Shown one piece after another: positions 6,911 through 17,400 of a stretch of 41,337 bases of DNA. The stretch's first letter is position 1, and each line of letters opens with the position of its first letter. Both the position numbers and the translations under genes were made by a program. The stretch comes from Lachnospiraceae bacterium (GTDB taxonomy: Bacteria > Bacillota > Clostridia > Lachnospirales > Lachnospiraceae): assembly GCA_017437785.1 (NCBI GenBank), contig JAFRXH010000054.1, positions 1 through 41,337 on the forward strand. The letters run 5' to 3'. The notes under the pieces are model-generated. The model was not told the origin of the DNA. It did not search any database and saw nothing but the letters and a program-made list of their open reading frames with translations.

Positions 6911-7970
6911 GAATATAAAGACGGGTGTACTTTACTTTTTCGTACACTTCGTTATAGAGCTGATATCCTTTGCAATCCTGTCTACTAAATTTGCGGCAAC
7001 GCAGGTTATATTTACTATCCTTTTGTTTGACTTCCTGGCGTTTGCACCGCAGGGGATACTGGGCAGGTTTTTTGAGACTCATAAAAAGGTAAATATCGGC
7101 TATATCGGCATGGCGTTTCTGGCGGTGTCCGTTATACTGTGCAGTATCAGCGATGCTCTATGGTTTAATATCGGTATAGTATTTCTGGGCATCGGCAATG
7201 CGCTGCTGCACGAGCTGGGCGCTATCGATACCATTTCGCGTTCGGAATCAAAGATATTCGCCAGCACCATATTTGTGGGCGGCGGGTCGTTTGGCCTGTG
7301 TCTTGGTAAGATGTATAAATACATAAGCGATGATCTGCGCTGGCTGCTTATAGCCGTTGCGATAGGCTTTGTTCTTATATATATTGCGGACAGGCTCAGG
7401 GACAAAACCTTCTACGAAGCGGAATATAAATACCCGGATTTTGATATCGTTAATCCTGCAGTACCTGCGATGTTCATCCTGGCATGTGTGCTGCTTACTA
7501 CCACGATAAGGGGCTTTGTGGCTTACACCATACCTACCGCCTGGTGCGATGAGATATGGGAGATCTGCGCGCTGTACATCTTTATGGGCAGCGGCAAAGT
7601 GTTCGGCGGCTACGCCTGTGACAGATGGGGCTACCGTCGTGTGGGAATATTCACCACTCTGTGTGCTATCCCTTTCCTGATACTGGGGAACGACAACATG
7701 ATCGTGTCCGTATCAGGCATATTCATGTTTTCCATGACCATGGGTATCTCTTTTGCCATGGGCATCAGTGTGCTAAAGGAATCGGTTGCGCTGGCTTTTG
7801 GTCTTACGACCATAGGGCTGATACTGGGCACCTATATGAATTACATCTACAGGCAGTCGCTGTTGACAAATATCATCCTGATCTGCGTGATATCGGTGAT
7901 CTGCGCAGTACTGTTTGCGCTTACGCTTAAGAAGGATGTTAAGCCATCCGGAAAGGATCCGATCAAATGA
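6891..7970 (+). CDS. Major facilitator-like membrane protein, 359 aa
   Basis: About ten to eleven hydrophobic segments span the whole chain, with short loops, an overall MFS-like pattern. The loop GGYACDRWGYRRVG (about residues 239-252) resembles the conserved MFS loop motif GxxxDRxGRR. The length is slightly short for a 12-helix transporter. No substrate can be inferred. The ATG lies inside the preceding gene with AAGGA 8 bases upstream, and the stop overlaps the start of the protease gene by 4 bases, so all are translationally coupled. Such coupling suggests the transporter handles a product or cofactor linked to the protease, but this is inference. Confidence 0.7.
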   Translation: MVSYSSKNIKTGVLYFFVHFVIELISFAILSTKFAATQVIFTILLFDFLAFAPQGILGRFFETHKKVNIGYIGMAFLAVSVILCSISDALWFNIGIVFLGIGNALLHELGAIDTISRSESKIFASTIFVGGGSFGLCLGKMYKYISDDLRWLLIAVAIGFVLIYIADRLRDKTFYEAEYKYPDFDIVNPAVPAMFILACVLLTTTIRGFVAYTIPTAWCDEIWEICALYIFMGSGKVFGGYACDRWGYRRVGIFTTLCAIPFLILGNDNMIVSVSGIFMFSMTMGISFAMGISVLKESVALAFGLTTIGLILGTYMNYIYRQSLLTNIILICVISVICAVLFALTLKKDVKPSGKDPIK

Positions 7971-9442
7971 ACCCTTCAGGCAAACGAAAGTTCAATAAAT
8001 ATTCATTGCTGCTGATACCTGCGCTGGCTTTGTTTATCGTGGCGCTGGTATTGTTCCTGCGAGGCATGGATGCCCAAAAGGATAAAGTATCCGTGCGTGG
8101 CAGATTCCAGGCGCGCACCGCAGAGATGCGTCAGCGCCTTAACGAAGAGGCAGAGGAAGAAAAGCGCAGTGCTGCAGAGAAAGCAGCGGAGAATGCACGC
8201 CTTCAGCGCGAGGCGGCTGCACAGAGCAAGCTGGTGCGCCAGAGTCTGGTCACACCGGTAGGTGGCGGTAATGACGAAGTTACCGTGCTTGTATATCTTA
8301 ACGGATCCAATCTGGAGACCTACAGCGGGTTTGCCAGTGAGGATATAGCAGAGATGCTGGAGGCACAGAGCAGCGATAAGCTCCACATCCTGATACAGAC
8401 CATGGGCACAATGGAATGGTGGGATCAGCGCATCTCCTCCGATCATGCACAGCGTTTTGAGATAAAGGATAACGAGCTGCAGCTGGTAGATGACAGTCTG
8501 CCCCAGCTGGACTGCACAGATCCGCAGACACTGCTGGATTTCCTTACATGGGGCGGGGAGCGTTACCGTTCAGACAGGTATTTCCTGGTGATGTGGGATC
8601 ACGGGGCCGGCTCCGTGGATGGCTTTGGTTATGACGAATGGCAGGATATGGATGCTTCCCTCACGATAGATGAGATGGTACAGGCGCTGTATATGAGCGG
8701 GCTTAAGTTTGACTTTATCGGAATGGATGCCTGCATCATGTCGTCCATCGAGGTCTGCTATGCGTTATATGATTATTGTGACTACTGTGTGCTTTCCGAG
8801 GATTTCGAATCTGCTCTGGGCTGGTCTTATACCGGCTGGCTGAGCGCGCTGGCGCAGAACACATCCATTGATACTCCGTCACTGGCAAAGATCATCATAG
8901 ATGACATGGTAAACTTTAACGCTGTCGATTACTTCGGCTCCAGCTCCACGCTGGCTCTTATCGACGAACGCTACATCCCCGCAGCCTTTGATGCCTGGAT
9001 GAATTTTGCCTACGCCAATGAGGAGAGCCTGCTGGCAGTGAACTACAGCCGTGAGGTGGAGCGCAGCGGCCGCGCGCATCCCAAGGTAAGCAGCGACCTG
9101 GCCAATTATTACATTACCGACATGCTGGCGCTTACGGTTTCCATATCGTCACCGCTTACAAAGAGCATGGTGAGCAAGCTGGCCGACTGCGTGGCTTATT
9201 ACAATTGCTCTTTTGATAATACGGGCCTTACCGGCCTGTCTGTCACTCTGCCTTACGGTGATAACGAATTTTACGAATCATTGGGCCGCGTCTTTGCCGG
9301 TATAGGCATCGACAAGCGCTACATCCAGTGGCTGGGCAATTTCCAGACCCAGGCCGCCGCCGATAACTACTACGATTACTACGAGTTCGACAACGAGTGG
9401 GAAGGCTGGGACGACTTTGAGTACGAGGATGACTGGGATTGA
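7967..9442 (+). CDS. Membrane-anchored clostripain-like (C11) cysteine peptidase
   Basis: The 491-residue protein has one N-terminal transmembrane helix (about residues 13-30) with positive residues before it, so the rest is extracellular. A helical charged region (about 35-90) acts as a stalk. The catalytic domain begins at VTVLVYLNGSNLE (about 104), with the His of the dyad in WDHGAG (H212) and the Cys in GMDACIMSS (C256), as in the clostripain/gingipain (clan CD) fold. The family cleaves after basic residues; specificity here is not visible. The C-terminus is very rich in Asp, Glu, Tyr and Trp. It is the last gene of the four-gene membrane operon. A weak inverted repeat follows at about 9444-9461. 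Confidence 0.85.
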   Translation: MNPSGKRKFNKYSLLLIPALALFIVALVLFLRGMDAQKDKVSVRGRFQARTAEMRQRLNEEAEEEKRSAAEKAAENARLQREAAAQSKLVRQSLVTPVGGGNDEVTVLVYLNGSNLETYSGFASEDIAEMLEAQSSDKLHILIQTMGTMEWWDQRISSDHAQRFEIKDNELQLVDDSLPQLDCTDPQTLLDFLTWGGERYRSDRYFLVMWDHGAGSVDGFGYDEWQDMDASLTIDEMVQALYMSGLKFDFIGMDACIMSSIEVCYALYDYCDYCVLSEDFESALGWSYTGWLSALAQNTSIDTPSLAKIIIDDMVNFNAVDYFGSSSTLALIDERYIPAAFDAWMNFAYANEESLLAVNYSREVERSGRAHPKVSSDLANYYITDMLALTVSISSPLTKSMVSKLADCVAYYNCSFDNTGLTGLSVTLPYGDNEFYESLGRVFAGIGIDKRYIQWLGNFQTQAAADNYYDYYEFDNEWEGWDDFEYEDDWD

Positions 9443-9502
9443 TGCCGGGCACTAGTTCCGGTCTTATTCTTAATATAAGTGTGTTTATTATTTTATGTAA
9501 TC

Positions 9503-9531
9503 TTGCGTGGCGATAGTTACTGTGCTATACT
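9503..9531 (+). promoter_or_regulatory. Sigma-A-type promoter of the Rpn-family gene
   Basis: TTGCGT (9503-9508) and TATACT (9526-9531) are separated by 17 bases. The box pair sits about 160 bases before the next start codon and is the only good promoter in the interval. Confidence 0.55.
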
Positions 9532-9692
9532 CCTCCTCAAGAAGCATAAGAGATTTGAAATTCTATAGATCTTAATTCTGTACTTTCTTAATTCCCTATG
9601 CTTTGTATCACACATTTAAAGCGGGGAATGAGGAAGAACGTAATGGCTATCTTTCATTTCCTGCATCAAAATCATTTGAAGGAGGAAATGGA

Positions 9693-10670
9693 ATGGTAAC
9701 TATCAACAGAGAACACAAGGACCGTCTTTTTAAGATGATCTTTGGCAGGCCGGAGCACAGGCAGTGGACGCTTAGCCTGTACAATGCAGTAAATGGTACA
9801 TCTTATGATGATCCGGAGCAGATCGAATTTAACACCATGGACGATGTGCTTTACATGGGGATGAAGAACGATCTGTCGTTCATCCTGGATGCGTGGCTGA
9901 GTATATACGGCCATCAGAGCACCTTTAATCCTAATATGCCGGTAAGATGCTTATTCTATCTTTCGTGGCTATGGAGTAAACATCTGGTAGGCGGAGATAA
10001 GGTCAGTATTTATGGAAAAAGGCTGATCAAACTGCCTGTACCTAAGTTTGTGGTGTTCTATAATGGCACAGATGAGGAACCTGATGAGCAGATACTGCAT
10101 TTAAGTGCTTCTTTTCCGGAAAACAGGCGCGAGCAGTCTGATGTAGAGCTAAAAGTCCGCATGGTAAACATAAATCATGATCACAATGCGGAGCTTCTTG
10201 AAAGATGCAGGCCGCTGTATGAATATTCCTGGCTGATAGGAAAGATACGGGAATATGCGCTGACCATACCTATAGAGAAAGCGGTAGATAGAGCCTTGGA
10301 GGAAATGCCTGAAGGCTTTGGCATAAGGAAGTATCTGATGGAAAACAGGGAGGAAGTGTGTATGAAGATCCTGACCGAATACGATGAAGAGAAGACCATG
10401 AGGATATTGGCAGAGCAGGCTCGTGAAGACGGATTTGAAGAAGGCCGTGAAGAGGGTCGTGAAGAAGGAGAAGACCATCATTTGGTAGAGCTGATATGCA
10501 AGAAGCTGCGTCGTGGTAAGGATGTAGAGCAGATAGCGGATGAGGTAGAAGAAGACCTTACGCGTGTAAGCAGGATCTGCGATGTAGCGGAACGTTTCTC
10601 ACCTGATTATGATCTTGATGAGGTTTTTAAGGCTGTTGAAGAGGAAGTTTTGGCGGATAGCGTAGTTTGA
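9693..10670 (+). CDS. Rpn-family PD-(D/E)XK protein (transposase-like nuclease)
   Basis: The 326-residue product belongs to the Rpn/PDDEXK family of recombination-promoting nuclease-like proteins. It has the family start (REHKDRLFKMIFG), a LSLYNAVNGTSYDDP segment, then NDLSFILDAWLSIYGHQSTFNPNMP. In relatives the last part normally reads YEHQST, giving the E-x-Q pair of the active site; here the Glu is Gly, so nuclease activity may be lost. The C-terminal EGREEGREEG stretch is a common family feature. The frame is open upstream to 9603, but the ATG at 9693 has a strong AAGGAGGA site and matches the usual N-terminus, so I chose it. It is monocistronic, with its own promoter and a following hairpin. 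Confidence 0.85.
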   Translation: MVTINREHKDRLFKMIFGRPEHRQWTLSLYNAVNGTSYDDPEQIEFNTMDDVLYMGMKNDLSFILDAWLSIYGHQSTFNPNMPVRCLFYLSWLWSKHLVGGDKVSIYGKRLIKLPVPKFVVFYNGTDEEPDEQILHLSASFPENRREQSDVELKVRMVNINHDHNAELLERCRPLYEYSWLIGKIREYALTIPIEKAVDRALEEMPEGFGIRKYLMENREEVCMKILTEYDEEKTMRILAEQAREDGFEEGREEGREEGEDHHLVELICKKLRRGKDVEQIADEVEEDLTRVSRICDVAERFSPDYDLDEVFKAVEEEVLADSVV

Positions 10671-10682
10671 TGAACGCTTTTA

Positions 10683-10706
10683 AGTGCCCGGCGTCCGCCG
10701 GGCACT
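10683..10706 (+). terminator. Terminator-like hairpin after the Rpn gene
   Basis: AGTGCCCGGC (10683-10692) pairs perfectly with GCCGGGCACT (10697-10706) across a 4-base loop. The following T-tract is weak, so efficiency is uncertain, but position 13 bases after the stop fits a terminator. Confidence 0.6.
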
Positions 10707-10772
10707 ACTTCTTGACGGGGCATCACGCCCTGCCACAACATGTTCTGTGTTTTGTCACAAATGACGAAAATC

Positions 10773-10801
10773 TTGACATGAATCAGCTATAGTTGTATAG
10801 T
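10773..10801 (+). promoter_or_regulatory. Near-consensus promoter of the giant surface protein unit
   Basis: A perfect TTGACA (10773-10778), a 17-base spacer and TATAGT (10796-10801) form one of the strongest sigma-A promoters in the window. Transcription should begin near 10808, leaving about 650 bases of untranslated RNA before the start codon at 11460. Confidence 0.75.
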
Positions 10802-10807
10802 TTTATA

Positions 10808-11448
10808 TGTTGGGATAGGTGGGCCCCTATAGCCGTTTTTTCAGTGCGATTGAAAGCAGGCCCGAGCGGACGATCATAATTGCTGAAAGATAACGAGACA
10901 TGTAAAGGCAAATACTGAAACCAACGCTGCAGGTGTAATAAAAAAGCAAAAGACCTGCAAACGATACAGATGGCGGAGCCAAAGCAAAACTGCAGTGAGC
11001 GCATGCTTATATAGCATGACGGCGGAGCGATCAGCCGGAAGGCCCGGTGCAGAGGTGCGGGAGACGAAGCCGGAAGTGTCGTGGCTGTTTGAAGACTTCC
11101 TTATATATGTGAGTCGCCAACGCAGACCTGTGTCGCAACGGTCTAAACGGGGCAGTGCCCAATGAAGGTCAAAGCGCCGGTCCGGCGATAGCGGTACATT
11201 AGTAATAGGAAGAGTCTGTGTTAAGAAACCCATGTCATTCTGAGCGAAGCGAAGAATCTTATAAGTGAAACAGGAGATCTGCGATTTCCGTATCACCATC
11301 CGCCGACTGTAAGGGAGGGGGACTAACAGATTCCGGACTTTCCTGCTTGGGGATCTTCCGACAGACAACCGGATAGCAGCCGATCCACAGGGGGGAGATT
11401 AAAAATACCTTGTGTGGAAAAAGTAACTGTTAACCAACTATTTACGAA
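10808..11448 (+). ncRNA. Long structured leader RNA of unknown class
   Basis: About 650 bases without a convincing gene lie between a strong promoter and the giant surface protein. Many short helices can be drawn: 10815-10819 with 10826-10830 followed by six T; 10929-10934 with 10953-10958; 11002-11007 with 11013-11018; 11072-11077 with 11095-11100; 11124-11128 with 11140-11144; 11175-11179 with 11183-11187; and a nested stem 11351-11386. The G+C content is high in the middle. Segments GCAAAC (10957), AAAGC (10981) and AGCCGG (11033) recall the cyclic-di-GMP-I riboswitch core in order, but the helices do not fit its consensus. It may be a regulatory leader or an independent large RNA. A repeat element sits inside at 11234. 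Confidence 0.45.
11234..11260 (+). repeat. Interspersed repeat, GAGCGAAGCGAAGAATCTT type
   Basis: This short sequence contains CATTCTGAGCGAAGCGAAG, a motif found as a dispersed intergenic repeat in many bacterial genomes. A shorter related copy occurs at 31384-31400. It lies within the long leader, so it is transcribed. Confidence 0.5.
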
Positions 11449-11459
11449 AGGAGAAAGAC

Positions 11460-14400
11460 ATGAAGAATCGTAAATGGCAGCGCGTGCTGAGCTGGTTGCT
11501 CACATTGACTATGCTGCTGGGTACATTCGAGTCTAACATCCTCGCAGTCAACGCTATGGACGACGAAGCGGTTGAAGCTGATGCTGAGATCGATGAGGAA
11601 GACGTAGCCACGGCTGATGAAGATGTTGAAGAGCCTGAAGTAGTAGGAGGCACTTATACTGACAACAGTGGCGTCAGCATTGAGGGCTCTCTTGCTGCAA
11701 AAGATCTTGGTCCCGAAAATAATCAAGTTGGGCTCACAGCATACTATGGGAAGGAGTTTAATCCCATAGCAAAGTTTACCGCCAAAAACGCAGGCGATAA
11801 CGTAACCTGGAAACTGTTTGAGAGAGATAGCTGGAAAGAGGCTACTCTGTCTGACGGACTTCAGGGCACAGCGGAAGGTGCTGTATACACTATAAGTGGA
11901 ACACCTACCGGAAAGACAGGATATACTACGTATAAACTGAGTGCGGTTAGTGCAAATGGAACTGCAAGCGCTAATGTTTTAGTAAATATTTTTGTAGATC
12001 CTGTAGATTCGGACAGTATTGAAAAGTCAGCTAAAGATGCCAAGTGGGATGGCGTAAAGATGGGTTATACCGTTGATGCATCAGCAGCTTCCTCATCTAC
12101 TAATGTGGTTCCTAAGACCATCACCCTTACCAACGGTACAGGTATCGACCTTACAGGACTGACTGTGAAGCTGACCGGTGACGCTAAGGATAGTTTTGAT
12201 CTTACCGGAGCAGGAACGGATGTTAGCATTGCTAAGAACGGAACTCTGGATCTTACCGTAGCTCCCAAAGCCGGCCTGTCAGTAAAGGGTCTTAAAGCCG
12301 GTGAGGTTAAGACATTCAGTGCAGACATATCTATAAGTGCAGATTATCTGGTTAATTATAATACGGGTAGTAATGCGATTACTATTCCCGTAGAATTAAA
12401 ACTTGCTCATAACATGGACGTAACCGTTACCAAGGCTGGCGAAGCGTTCACAGGTAACAAGATTACTGTAAGTGCCGGCAATGCTATGCCTACACTGGTA
12501 TTCACTGCTACCGGCGGTAACGATTCGATCGCATGGCAGGACAACGGAATCCAGGACAAGCTTCCTAAGGGCGTTACTGCCAACAGGAATGGCGCAGTTC
12601 TGACTATTTCCGGTACTCCTACAATCAGTTCAGATGCAGTTAATACATATTCATTTGATCTGGTTGCATATGATAATGCAGGCGAGACCACAAATAACAA
12701 CACTATCTCCGGAAACTTTACCATTGATGTTGTTAAGGCTGATGTAAGCTACAAGGTTAATGGCGAAGATAAGCTGAATGTTGTTAAGACTGCAGCAGCC
12801 GGCTATTATCAGGAAGATGTAGCGCTTACCGTTACTGTAACCAATAATGGTGAAAGTGCTGTTAAGGTTAATGCTAACCTTGACAATAGCGCAAACTTCT
12901 CATTCTATCCCGATAAGAAAGCTGCTAAGACAATAGAATTAGCTGCAGGTGCAAGTGCAGATCTCAAGATCTATCCTGAGACAAGCGTAGAAGATGAAAC
13001 TGTAAAGATTACATTTACAGGTGATTCTATCGATCCTACTGAAGTTACCTACAGACTGATCTGCAAAGCAAATGTTCTGCTTATAACAGAACCTGCTGAC
13101 GGAAAGCTTACCGACGCAATCGTAGGTGAGAAGTACAGCTATACTTTCAAGTCAGAAGGCACAGTTCCTGCTGCTGACAGAAAGTGGAGCATCTCTGATA
13201 ATGCAGCAACCATTTCTGCTAATGATCTTAAGAATATCTATGGACTTACCCTTAGCGATAACGGTGTTCTGTCCGGTACCCCCAAGGCTGTAAGCGCTGA
13301 TGGTATTAAGATCCTTGTAGCTGTATCAAGCAACGATGTTGTTTCTACTAATGAAGTAACCCTTAAGATCGTTTCTACCAACAGTGCTCTCGTAGTATCT
13401 GCAAATGGTGTTGAGCTCAAGGGTAAGACCGCTTCTGATAATGTTGTTGATCTGGGCACAGTAAACACCAAGCTTACTGCATCCAGCATAAGCAACAATA
13501 CTGCAAAGATCTGGATCAAGAATACATCTGAAGTGGATCTTGGAAATGTTGATTTCTCGATCGTAAAGACAGAGAAACTTGGCAAAGATGGCAAGTATGT
13601 TGATTCTACTCTGAACATTTTTGATCCTGCAGACAAAGCGGGCGTAGTAAACAGCGAGTTCACTGTTAGCCCTAATGTAGCAGTGATCGGAGCTGATGCT
13701 TTTGGTGCTGACAATGCAGGCACTTATCGTGCTCTTTGCAAGGTTAACACTAATGCTAACATTGTAGCTAAAGAATTCTATGTAACCTTAACCATTAAGA
13801 ATGCAATTGAGATTACGGGCGCAAATAAAGCACTTGTTTTCGATTTCAACAAAGAGGTTAAGGGTGTAAGCTTCAATGCAGTATCTAAGAACAGTACAAC
13901 TCCTCTTAAGGATGTAACCTGGTCATGGACCGCAAGCGGTAACAGCAGCCTTCCTGAAGGACTTACTCTTGATGAGAAGGGTAATCTTACAGGTACTCCT
14001 ACAAAAGCTGGTTCCTATGACGTATCAGTTAACGCTGTAGACAACAACAATCAGGAAACTGATACCAAGTCATTTACCATCACCGTAAATGGAACTTCTG
14101 CTATTGAACTTACCAAGGGTAATGGCGATGCCATCACAGCTGTAACTTTCGACGGTATCATTAATGGTGATGAGATCAAAGCAGATGAGCTTGAAGTTGC
14201 TGTAAAGATCACCTCCGGTGATTCTTTGAGCGATGTTAAGGTTTCTGTTGAAGATCTTCCCGGATACGCAGGAAGTGCTCAACACTTTAAGCTTAGCACA
14301 GATACTATTGCAAAGATCAACAAGGGCGGCTTTGAGAAGTTTACTGTTGTTCCTGTAGGCAATACAGAGAGCGGAACTTTCAAGGCTAAAGTTGTTGTAA

Positions 14401-17400
14401 GCAGCAATGCTATTGAAGCTAAGTCATTTGAGGTTTCCTTTACTGTTGCTGATAAGCTTACCATCAATGATGTTCCTGCTGATAAGCTTGTTGCAGAAGT
14501 TGGCCAGAACTTCAGCCTTACTGTAAGTGCAGCTTCTATTTCTTACAATAAGGTAGCAAAGGAAGGAGAGGTTAACTGGACTATTTCAGAAGTAAGCGCA
14601 AATGGTGCATATGAGAGAATATTTAAAAGTGCGAATGGATCGGCTATAGAAGTGAACAATTACCTGTTTGCTAAGGCAGGCACCTATTACTATGTTGTAA
14701 GTGCAAATATCGCAAAAGATGATACTCTTAAGGTTCCTGTAAATAAGGCAGAACTTAAGCTTACAGTTGAAGTAGGCAAGAGTGCATCTGTAAATGTGAT
14801 AGGAGTAACTGCTAACGCAAGTGGTTATTCAACCGGTAAGGCTACTCCTGAGAATCCCAGCGCAAGCAACAATGTAACAGCATATACCTTTGCATCACGT
14901 GCAGAAGGTTATACTGATACAAATAAAGAAACTGCAACCTTCACAGTAAAGAATGATTCATGGTCAATTTTAGTTGTTTCCGGTAATGCATCAAGTACTG
15001 ACTTTGTTGTAACCGGTGGTGATGCAGCGCCTATGGTTGGAACAGAGGACATCAGCGTTTCTCCCAAGAAGGGTCTTGCTGCAGGTACCTACACGGCTGA
15101 TCTGGTTGTAAATGGTCCCGAAGTAGCAGACAAGGTTGTAACACTTTCCTTCACTGTTGAAGAAGCTAAGGACAGCATTGAAGTAAGCTCTAACAACGTA
15201 GTTGTAGCTGAAAGCGGCCTTACACTTAAAGAGACTATGAAGGGTAAATCTGCTGTTGACACTACTGTAGTATTCAAGAACACCGGTAATGTAGATATTA
15301 ATGTAGTCAGTATCAATGAAGTGCTTGATGCAGACGGAACAGATATCGACATTAATGATAACTCCAAGTTCAAGCTTACTATCAATAAAGCAAGTGCAAC
15401 TGGATTAATGATCCCCGATGCAACAAAGAGCTTTACTATCAGACCTACCAAGACAGATGTAGCCGGCGAGTACACTGCTTATGTGAAGATCACTTACACT
15501 GTAGGTACTTCTATTAAGACACCTGTTGTATTCAAGGTTAACTACACTATCTATAAAGATTCTGTAAGCGTAAACGTTACACCTTCTGCAAATACCGTTT
15601 CTATCAACGGTACCGCAAGCGTATCTGAGAACTATTCTACCGCATACAGCGTTGGATTCTCAGTTGCTAACGGCGAAGCAGGTGTAGCAGGCGATACTAC
15701 CGAGACCCTGTACAATCTTAGAGTAGCTCTTACCGGAGCAGATGCAGATAAGTTTGAACTTACTGCTGCAAAGGTTAGCGAGAACAGCGCTGAGTACGGT
15801 GCTGATAAGATCGCTAAGGGAGCATCTTACAGCTTTAACATTGCTGCTAAGAGCGGCCTGTCATACGGCGTATACAAGGCAACTCTGAAAGTAAGCGCAA
15901 GCAACATGACCCCTATTACTAAGGAAATCGTATTTACCGTAACAGGTAAGGCTGGCAGCTACACCAAGGATATCAATTCCAAGGGCGTAAGCGACAACGT
16001 AGCAGTAAATGCTAACCGTATCAGGAACACCCTTCAGGCACTGGTTGATAACAGTGTAGCAGGTGTTACAGCTAACGGTGCAGTATATACTGTTCAGAAG
16101 GATATCACTGTAGATTTCACTGTAGCAGATAGCGTTGAGATCAAACTGGATCCTAAGCACAGCATTTCTACCGACAGCGTAAGCGTTAACAGAAATGGCA
16201 AAACAGCTACTACTACTGTAGGTGATGGTTCTTACTACGATACCATTTACTTCAACATCTACAACATTGTTACCTTTAAGGCTAACGGCGGTAAGTTTGC
16301 AGATGGATCTGATATCGTATCTGTTAACGTTGTTAACGGCAGCAAGGTAGCTGAGTTACCTTCAGTATCCAAGAACAACGCTTCACTCAAGGGTTGGATG
16401 GATGAGAAGCTTAACGAGTTCACTACTGCTACTACCGTAAGCCAGGATATCGTTCTTACAGCATCCTGGTCAGCACACACCTATCCCGCAAGCGCAAGCG
16501 GCAACAAGGCCGGTCAGATCGAGTGGACATGGAACGGAACTGCAAGCGATAACTTCGCAGGCACCTTCGTAACCATCTACTGCACAGATACTGATTGCCC
16601 TGACAAGGCAGCAAGCGCTATCAAGCTTGATGCTACCATCACCGTATCCGGTAAGGATGCAAGCTGCACCAAGGGTGAGGCTAAGGTTTACACCGCTACC
16701 GCAGCTAAGGATGGCAATGTTTACACAGATACTCAGACTGTAGCAGGCGAAGAAGGTCTTGGCCATAAGTGGGTAGTTGATGCAAGCAACCCTGTATGGG
16801 CTGAGGATTACTCAAGCGTAAGCATCAACAAGACTTGCGAAGCTGCATACCACACCAGCGAAGATGGCGACAAGACTGTTGCTATCGTAACCAAGAACAT
16901 CAGCTTCAATGGTGCTGAGGCAACCTGCACCACAAGCGGAAACGGCGTATACACTGCAACCTTCACAAGCGAAGATGATCCCGCTATCAGCGAGAATATC
17001 GTAGTAAGTGTAAATGCTGCAGAAGTACCCGCACTTGGACATGACTACAAGGTTAAAGCAGAATGGACCGATAACGGCTTCGAGAACACACCTAGCGTAA
17101 ACGCAGTACTTGTTTGCTCAAGATGTGAAGAAGTTGTTAGCGAAAACCTGACCGTATCCGTTGAACTTGTAAGTGAGAACGAAGCTAAGAAGGATTACAA
17201 GGCTGTTGTTACTTACGAAGACAAGACTTACGAGAGCGAAATCTACTCTGTAATGAATCACACCGAGCACTCTTGGAGCGTAAGCTTCAACTGGACCGGC
17301 ACCACTTCCGAGAACGCTGTTGTAGAAGCAATTGCTACCTGCGCTAACGGTGGTGAGACTGTTGTACTTTCACCCGATGTAGAGAAGAAGGTTACTTCTA

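Noticed and set aside
9603-9692. Extended N-terminus of the Rpn-family protein
   Set aside because: The upstream start is a TTG without a ribosome binding site, while the ATG at 9693 has a strong one and matches the usual family start.
10900-11040. Possible cyclic-di-GMP-I riboswitch
   Set aside because: Short matches to core segments occur in the right order, but the tetraloop helix and the closing helices cannot be drawn, so I do not call it. It is only mentioned as something to search.
10874-11368. A 164-codon open frame on the minus strand within the leader region
   Set aside because: No ribosome binding site, implausible composition, and it covers several hairpins and a dispersed repeat. 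A structured + strand RNA explains the region better.
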